Source: Burkholderia gladioli (GTDB taxonomy: Bacteria > Pseudomonadota > Gammaproteobacteria > Burkholderiales > Burkholderiaceae). Taken from it: a DNA stretch of 11,317 nucleotides. Shown here in pieces: positions 7,215 to 11,317 of this stretch. The first letter of the stretch is position 1, and every line of letters starts with the position of its first letter. Made by a program: the position numbers and the translations under genes. The stretch spans positions 1 through 11,317 of the forward strand of contig WNEB01000029.1 in the NCBI GenBank assembly GCA_009914575.1. The letters run 5' to 3'. The notes under the pieces are model-generated. The model had not been told where the DNA came from and made no database searches. It saw only the letters and a list, made by a program, of their open reading frames with translations.

Positions 7215-8515
7215 ATGTCCTCTTCTGACTTCGATTTCTTCGCTCCCTGCCCGCGCGGGCTCGAGGCCGTGCTGGCGGCCGAGCTGGCCGAGATCGGCGC
7301 CCGCCGCACCGGCGGCGCGCCGTTCGAGGTTGGCGCCCAGGTGCCGGGCGGTGTCCACTTCCGCGGCGGCTGGATGGCCGCGATGGCGGCGAACCTCTAT
7401 TTGCGGATCGCCAGCCGCGTGCTGCTGAAGATCGCCGATAGCCCGTACCGCAGCGAACAGGACGTCTTCGCGCTCGCGCTCGAACAGCCCTGGGATCGCT
7501 GGTTCGCGCCCGCCCAGACGCTGCGCGTCGACATCACCGCGATCAAGTCGCCGCTCAAGAGCCTCGAATTCGCGACGCTGCGCGTCAAGGACGCGATCTG
7601 CGACCGCTTGCGCGAGAAAACCGGCTCGCGTCCGAGCATCGACACCGCGCTGCCCGACGTGCGCGTGTTCGCGTTCCTGACCGCCACGCACTGCACGCTG
7701 TACCTCGACACCTCGGGCGAGCCGCTGTTCAAGCGCGGCTGGCGGCTCGACAAGGGCGCGGCGCCGCTGCGCGAGAACCTCGCCGCCGGCACATCCTGCG
7801 CCTGGCGGGCTGGACGCCCGAGGTGCCGCTGTACGACCCGATGTGCGGCAGCGGCACGTTCCTGGCCGAAGCCGCGCAGATCGCGCTGGCTGTCGCGCCG
7901 GGCGTCGAACGCCGCTTCGGCTTCGAAAAGCTCAAGCAATACGACATCACCGCCTGGCAGACGCTGAAGGTCGCCGCGGTGGACGCCAAGCGCGCCGCGC
8001 GCAGCCGCCGCGACGGGCTGCAGGTGTACGGCAGCGACATCTCGGGCGACATGCTCGACAAGGCGCGCGCCAACATCAAACGCGCCGGCGCGCCGGGCGT
8101 CTCCCTCAAGCAGGTCGATGCGCGCTTCATGGCGCCGCCGTGCGACGCGCCGGGCCTGATCATCGCGAACCCGCCGTACGGCGAGCGGATCGAGGTGCGC
8201 GGGCGCAACGCACGCGGCGAAGTGCGCGAGACGGGCCGCAACCGCGGCGCCGACGACGCGTTCCGCCGCACCCACACCGACGCGCCGCCCGACAACGAGT
8301 TCTTCATCGCGCTCGGCACGGCGCTCAAGCAGCGTTTCACGGGCTGGCAGGCGTTCCTGCTGACCTCCGACCGCTCGCTGCCGGGCCTGCTGCGTCTGCG
8401 CGAATCGGCCAAGACGCCGCTGTTCAACGGCGCGCTCGAATGCCGGCTGTTCCGCTTCGACATGATGGCGGGCAGCGTGCGCCGTCAGGCCGGCGAGCCG
8501 GGCGCCGACGAATAA
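7215..8515 (+). pseudogene. rlmL: RlmL-like THUMP-domain 23S rRNA guanine-N2 methyltransferase, one frameshift
   Basis: The ATG at 7215 gives MSSSDFDFFAPCPRGLEAVL, the usual opening of the THUMP half. A TTG at 7194 in the same frame would add seven unlikely residues. THUMP spans roughly residues 40-165, ending FLTATHCTLYLDTSGEPLFK. After PLRENLAAG (near 7791) the frame changes, with AC extra or one base missing, and continues ILRLAGWTPEVPLYDPMCGS. Methyltransferase motifs follow: DPMCGSGTF near residue 207 (SAM binding), VYGSDISGDML (acidic ribose contact) and NPPYGER near residue 318 (catalytic loop of N-directed enzymes). It ends ...AGEPGADE at TAA. Restored length is about 433 residues, the size of the first half of E. 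coli RlmL, which makes m2G2445 of 23S rRNA. The precise target is inferred. The frameshift separates RNA-binding and catalytic domains, so the gene as written is inactive. Confidence 0.82.
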
Positions 8516-8557
8516 GCCGGCGTCGCGCGGCCCACGCCGCGCATCGCATGTCTCACC

Positions 8558-8592
8558 CGACAGGGCCGGATTTTCCGGGCCTGTCGCGTTTC
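8558..8592 (+). terminator. Intrinsic terminator-like hairpin after the methyltransferase gene
   Basis: CGACAGGGCCGG / CCGGGCCTGTCG (8558-8569, 8575-8586; 11 of 12 pairs) encloses an ATTTT loop and is followed by CGTTTCC. It lies about 45 bases after the stop codon and is the best terminator candidate in the window. Confidence 0.6.
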
Positions 8593-8628
8593 CGGCCGCG
8601 CGCTTCGTCGTCTTGCCGCGCTGCTGCC

Positions 8629-8656
8629 GGCTGCTGACAGCACGTTGTCAGCAGCC
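8629..8656. promoter_or_regulatory. Perfect 11-bp dyad before the VOC gene, candidate operator
   Basis: GGCTGCTGACA and TGTCAGCAGCC are exact inverted copies around a 6-base centre (GCACGT). The dyad lies 73 bases before the VOC ATG, after a separate terminator hairpin, and is not followed by a T-run, so a protein-binding site is more likely than a terminator. The neighbouring gene encodes a YafY-type HTH-WYL regulator that could bind it; this is an inference from proximity. Confidence 0.5.
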
Positions 8657-8729
8657 CCCCGCCACACTGCGTCTCACGCATCCGACGCGATACGCTCCTC
8701 CCCGCCACTTCCCCTTTCGGAGACGCCCC

Positions 8730-9139
8730 ATGACGACCGCCACCCCCACGACCACCGCCGCCCCGCTCACGCGCCACCCGATCACCTGGTTCGAGATCCC
8801 GACCGTCGATCTCGACCGCGCCACGCGCTTCTACGAATCGATGCTCGAGATTCGCCTGCGCCGCGAGAACTTCAGCGGCTCGCCGATCGCCGTGTTCTAC
8901 GGCGAAGGCGCGACCAGCGGCGCGCTGGTGCAGGATCCGCACGGCAGCAAGCCCGCCAAGGCCGGCCCGGTGGTGTATCTCGGCGCCGGCGAATCGGTGA
9001 CGGCGACGATCGAGCGCGCCAGGCGCGCGGGCGGGCCGTCGACGGCCCGGTGCACGAGCTGCCGCGCGGCATCGGCTACATCGCCTACGCGTTCGACACC
9101 GAGGGCAAACGCGTCGGCCTGCACGCGAGCGCCCGCTGA
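8730..9139 (+). pseudogene. VOC-fold (glyoxalase/bleomycin-resistance superfamily) protein, one frameshift
   Basis: The ATG at 8730 follows a good GGAGA site six to seven bases away and gives MTTATPTTTAAPLTRHPITW then FEIPTVDLDRATRFYESML, the classic first beta-alpha-beta unit of a vicinal-oxygen-chelate domain. Next come IAVFYGEGATSGALVQDP and VVYLGAGESVTATIERAR. Near 9033-9037 one base seems to be missing; the family sequence then continues VDGPVHELPRGIGYIAYAFD then TEGKRVGLHASAR, ending at TGA 9137-9139. Restored length is about 137 residues, normal for a single-domain VOC protein. Such proteins bind a metal and act on small molecules or only bind them; no substrate can be named. The gene precedes a YafY-like regulator on the same strand by about 100 bases, a pairing I recall from proteobacteria. 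In the unshifted frame it reads on into the regulator gene. Confidence 0.78.
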
Positions 9140-9180
9140 ACGCGTTGCGCGACGGCGGCACCGGCGCGACGAACGGCGCC

Positions 9181-9204
9181 GCGCCGCGTGCGCGGCGCTA
9201 TCAT
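9181..9204 (+). promoter_or_regulatory. Candidate YafY-gene promoter: GC dyad abutting a TATCAT -10
   Basis: GCGCCGCG-tg-CGCGGCGC (9181-9188, 9191-9198) sits directly before TATCAT (9199-9204), 36 bases before the regulator ATG at 9240. The dyad covers the spacer region where a bound repressor would block polymerase; it could also be the VOC gene's terminator stem. No -35 match is visible. Confidence 0.35.
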
Positions 9205-9239
9205 CGCGGCACTGCCCACGCTTTCGCTGCGCCCGCCCT

Positions 9240-9946
9240 ATGACCCGCCGCGCCGACCGCCTGTTCCAGATCGCCGAATTGCTGCGCGGCCGCCGCCTGA
9301 CGACCGCGCAGCAACTGGCCGAATGGCTCGCGATCTCGCCGCGCACCGTCTACCGCGACATCCCCGATCTGCAGTTGTCGGGCGTGCCGATCGAGGGCGA
9401 GGCCGGCATCGGCTACCGGCTCAATCGCGCGGCCAGCCTGCCGCCGCTGACGTTCACGGTCGACGAGCTGTCCGCGCTCGCGGCCGGCGCGCGCATGCTC
9501 GAATCGTGGGGCGGCACGCGCTTCGCCGGCGGCGCGCGCTCGGCGCTGGCCAAGATCGCCTCGGCGATGCCGGCCGACAAGCGCGTCGTGCTCTCGACCG
9601 CCTGCCGGTGTTCGCGCCGTCGCAGCGCGTAGATGCCGCCTATTCCGAAACGATGGACGTGCTGCACCGCGCGCTGGAGGAACGGCGCGTCGTGCATTTC
9701 CGCTATCGGGACAAGAAGGATGCGGCCAGCGAGCGGCGCATCTGGCCGCTCGGCCTGGCCTATTGGGGCGGGCAATGGACGGTGCCCGCGTGGTGCGAAC
9801 TGCGCGGCGATTTCCGCAATTTCGACGTGGCGCGGATGCGCGGCGCGACCGCCTGCGAAGTGCATCCCGACATCGACGGCCGCCGGCTCGCCGATTTCCT
9901 GCGCACGCTCGAACGCGAATGCGGCAAGGATTGGCCGGCGGGCTGA
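9240..9946 (+). pseudogene. YafY-type HTH-WYL transcriptional regulator, one frameshift
   Basis: The ATG at 9240 reads MTRRADRLFQIAELLRGRRL then TTAQQLAEWLAISPRTVYRDIPDLQLSGVPIEGEAGIGYRL. This is a DeoR/HTH_11-type winged helix in the first 60 or so residues, with the recognition helix around SPRTVYRDI. After KRVVLST (near 9600) one base is missing. The frame then continues LPVFAPSQRVDAAYSETMDV and into the WYL-like sensor half (ALEERRVVHFRYRDKKDAAS ... PLGLAYWGGQWTVPAWCELR ... FRNFDVARM), ending CGKDWPAG at TGA 9944-9946. Restored length is about 236 residues, normal for the family. WYL domains sense nucleic acid or small ligands. Targets probably include the VOC gene upstream. As written the DNA-binding domain would be made without its sensor. 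Confidence 0.83.
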
Positions 9947-9953
9947 ACGCCGC

Positions 9954-9969
9954 GCCGGCCGCCGCCGGC
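9954..9969. terminator. Short hairpin between convergent regulator and pntB genes
   Basis: GCCGGC-cgcc-GCCGGC lies in the 22-base gap between two genes ending toward each other and touches the pntB stop codon. It could stop transcription from both sides but has no T-run on either side. Confidence 0.3.
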
Positions 9970-11135
9970 TATTCGACCGACTTGACCATGTCCTCGACCA
10001 CCTTCTTGGCGTCGCCGAACACCATCATCGTCTTGTCCATGTAGAACAGTTCGTTGTCGAGCCCCGCGTAGCCGGACGCCATCGAGCGCTTGTTGACGAT
10101 CACGGTGCGCGCCTTGTACGCCTCCAGGATCGGCATGCCCGCGATCGGCGATTTCGGATCGTTCTTCGCGGCCGGGTTCACCACGTCGTTCGCGCCGAGC
10201 ACCAGCACCACGTCGGTCTGGCCGAACGCGTTGTTGATGTCCTCCATCTCGAACACCAGGTCGTACGGCACCTCGGCCTCGGCCAGCAGCACGTTCATGT
10301 GGCCCGGCATGCGCCCGGCCACCGGGTGGATCGCGTAACGCACGTCGATGCCCTTCTCGATCAGCTTGTCTCGGTAAGCTCCTTGAGCGCATGCTGCGCG
10401 CGCCACGGCCAGGCCGTAGCCCGGCACGATCACCACCGTTTCGGCGTTGGCGAGCATGAACGCGGCATCGTCGGCCGAGCCCGATTTCACCGGCCGCTGC
10501 TCCTTCGCGCCGGCCGCGTCGCCCGCGCCCGCCTCGCCGCCGAAGCCGCCGAGGATCACGTTGAAGAACGAGCGGTTCATCGCGTGGCACATGATGTACG
10601 ACAGGATCGCGTCCGACGAGCCCGCCAGCGAACCGGAGATGATCAGCATCGGGTTGTTGAGCGAGAAGCCGATGCCGGCCGCCGCCCAGCCCGAATACGA
10701 GTTCAGCATCGACACCACCACCGGCACGTCCGCGCCGCCGATCGGGATGATGATCAGCACGCCCAGCGCGAACGCGATCGCCGTCATCACGATGAACGGC
10801 AGCCAGGCCTGCGTCAGGAAGAACAGGATGCCGAAGCCGAGCATGCCGAGCGCCAGCATCAGGTTGATCAGGTGCTGGCCCGCGTACACCACCGGCGCGC
10901 CCTGGAACAGCCGGAACTTGTATTTCCCCGACAGCTTGCCGAACGCGATCACCGAGCCCGAGAACGTGATCGCGCCCACGAACGTGCCGATGAACAGCTC
11001 GATGCGGTTGCCGAACGGGATGAAGTTGGCGGCCGCCGCGTCCTGCGGCACGAGGCCGAACGCTTCCGGCTCGGCCACCACGGCGTAGGCGATGCACACC
11101 GCGGCCAGGCCGATCAGCGAGTGCGTCGCGGCGGC
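9969..11135 (-). pseudogene. pntB: NAD(P) transhydrogenase subunit beta, N-terminus lost to an IS
   Basis: The minus frame enters from the IS as NAAATHSLIGLAAVCIAYAV and ends VFGDAKKVVEDMVKSVE at TAG (9969-9971). It keeps most membrane helices (IELFIGTFVGAITFSGSVIA; LINLMLALGMLGFGILFFLT; LPFIVMTAIAFALGVLIIIP) and the whole NADP(H)-binding domain: VVIVPGYGLAVARA, HPVAGRMPGHMNVLLAEAEV, GANDVVNP and KRSMASGYAGL. The enzyme couples proton flow to hydride transfer from NADH to NADP+ in the inner membrane, with PntA. Compared with a PntB of about 460 residues, roughly the first 90 are missing, cut at a point where family members have MHSLIGLAA or similar (here THSL). Between 10368 and 10397 a GC loss and a GA gain cancel, replacing about nine residues (AACAQGAYR where AQHALKELT is expected). 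The N-terminal part may lie beyond the IS, outside the window. Confidence 0.88.
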
Positions 11136-11317
11136 GTTGTTGCATAAATCGAGCGAGATCCGTTGACGTTTACGCGCAACGGTCGCGGGACCAGCCTCCT
11201 ATCAAGTCAGATTCCAGAGTAACTGCCTAATTTTTGACAAGAAAATGCGCAAGGACATACACAAGAAAGGTGAGCCGAAGGCACGCTACCGTGTCAGGAA
11301 TTGGGCGGCCTATAATG
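11136..11317 (+). mobile_element. IS5-like insertion sequence, left part
   Basis: pntB coding sequence stops at about 11135, and GTTGTTGCATAAATCGAGCG begins. I recognise that opening as the end of IS5-family elements common in Burkholderia. About 109 bases of leader lead to a transposase start at 11245. The other end is outside the window, so neither target duplication nor element length can be given. The transposase reads away from pntB. Confidence 0.75.
11245..11317 (+). CDS. IS5-family transposase, N-terminal 24 residues
   Basis: The ATG at 11245 gives MRKDIHKKGEPKARYRVRNW then AAYN and runs off the window. The basic start followed by YRVRNWAAYN is the typical N-terminus of IS5-family transposases seen in Burkholderia. 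The DDE catalytic core would lie further on. A TTGACA (11234-11239) just before the start is too close to the ATG to serve as its own -35. Codon use is less GC-extreme than in the host genes, as expected for a mobile element. Confidence 0.75.
   Translation, partial: MRKDIHKKGEPKARYRVRNWAAYN

Noticed and set aside
6034..7691. Long minus-strand frames opposite the Gcr-like and methyltransferase genes
   Set aside because: They are Arg/His/Gln-rich shadows with no domain motifs and cross gene boundaries and terminator hairpins.
9633..11147. A 504-residue plus-strand frame rich in His, Arg, Asp and Glu
   Set aside because: It is the complement of pntB and the end of the YafY-like gene. The His/Arg/Asp-rich composition is typical of antisense frames in GC-rich DNA.

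Overview
The window is very GC-rich and protein-dense, and its gene content and order point to a beta-proteobacterium, most likely Burkholderia sensu lato (a gladioli/glumae-type genome is my best guess; this is recognition from memory, not a search). It holds ordinary chromosomal housekeeping and envelope genes. The unusual part is their state: of about eleven host genes only one, a periplasmic YceI protein, is a clean full-length reading frame. The others carry one or more small indels, a nonsense codon, an internal deletion or a mobile-element insertion.

Layout. 1-267: the end of an IS30-like element cuts off a yceI gene (minus strand) just after its signal peptide. 340-1479 (minus): intact yceI paralog and a frameshifted cytochrome b561, forming one operon with the broken yceI. 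1480-1758: divergent intergenic region with a candidate promoter for the next operon. 1759-4572 (plus): pqiA-pqiA-pqiB-pqiC, an MCE-type lipid transport system of the envelope. Every gene is damaged, and pqiB has lost its middle and carries a 260-bp MITE-like element with 23-bp terminal inverted repeats. 4573-4933: noncoding, with a terminator-like hairpin and a small dyad. 4934-6984: a Gcr-type 'site-specific recombinase' family membrane protein with one frameshift. 7215-8515: an RlmL-like THUMP/N6-MTase-fold rRNA guanine methyltransferase with one frameshift. 8629-8656: a perfect 11-bp dyad. 8730-9139: a VOC/glyoxalase-fold protein with one frameshift. 9240-9946: a YafY-type HTH-WYL regulator with one frameshift. 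9969-11135 (minus): NAD(P) transhydrogenase subunit beta (pntB), its N-terminus removed by an IS5-like element that runs off the end of the window (11136-11317).

Three different mobile elements have each interrupted a different host gene within 11.3 kb. This fits a genome in relaxed-selection decay, for example a host-restricted symbiont with IS expansion. The many one- and two-base indels in otherwise well-conserved frames could equally be uncorrected sequencing errors. The IS insertions, the pqiB deletion and the TGC-to-TGA change in pqiA are not typical of indel error. I do not see a new biological system. The best leads are the structured MITE-like element with the pqiB deletion, the perfect dyad in front of the VOC/YafY pair, and the pattern of decay itself.
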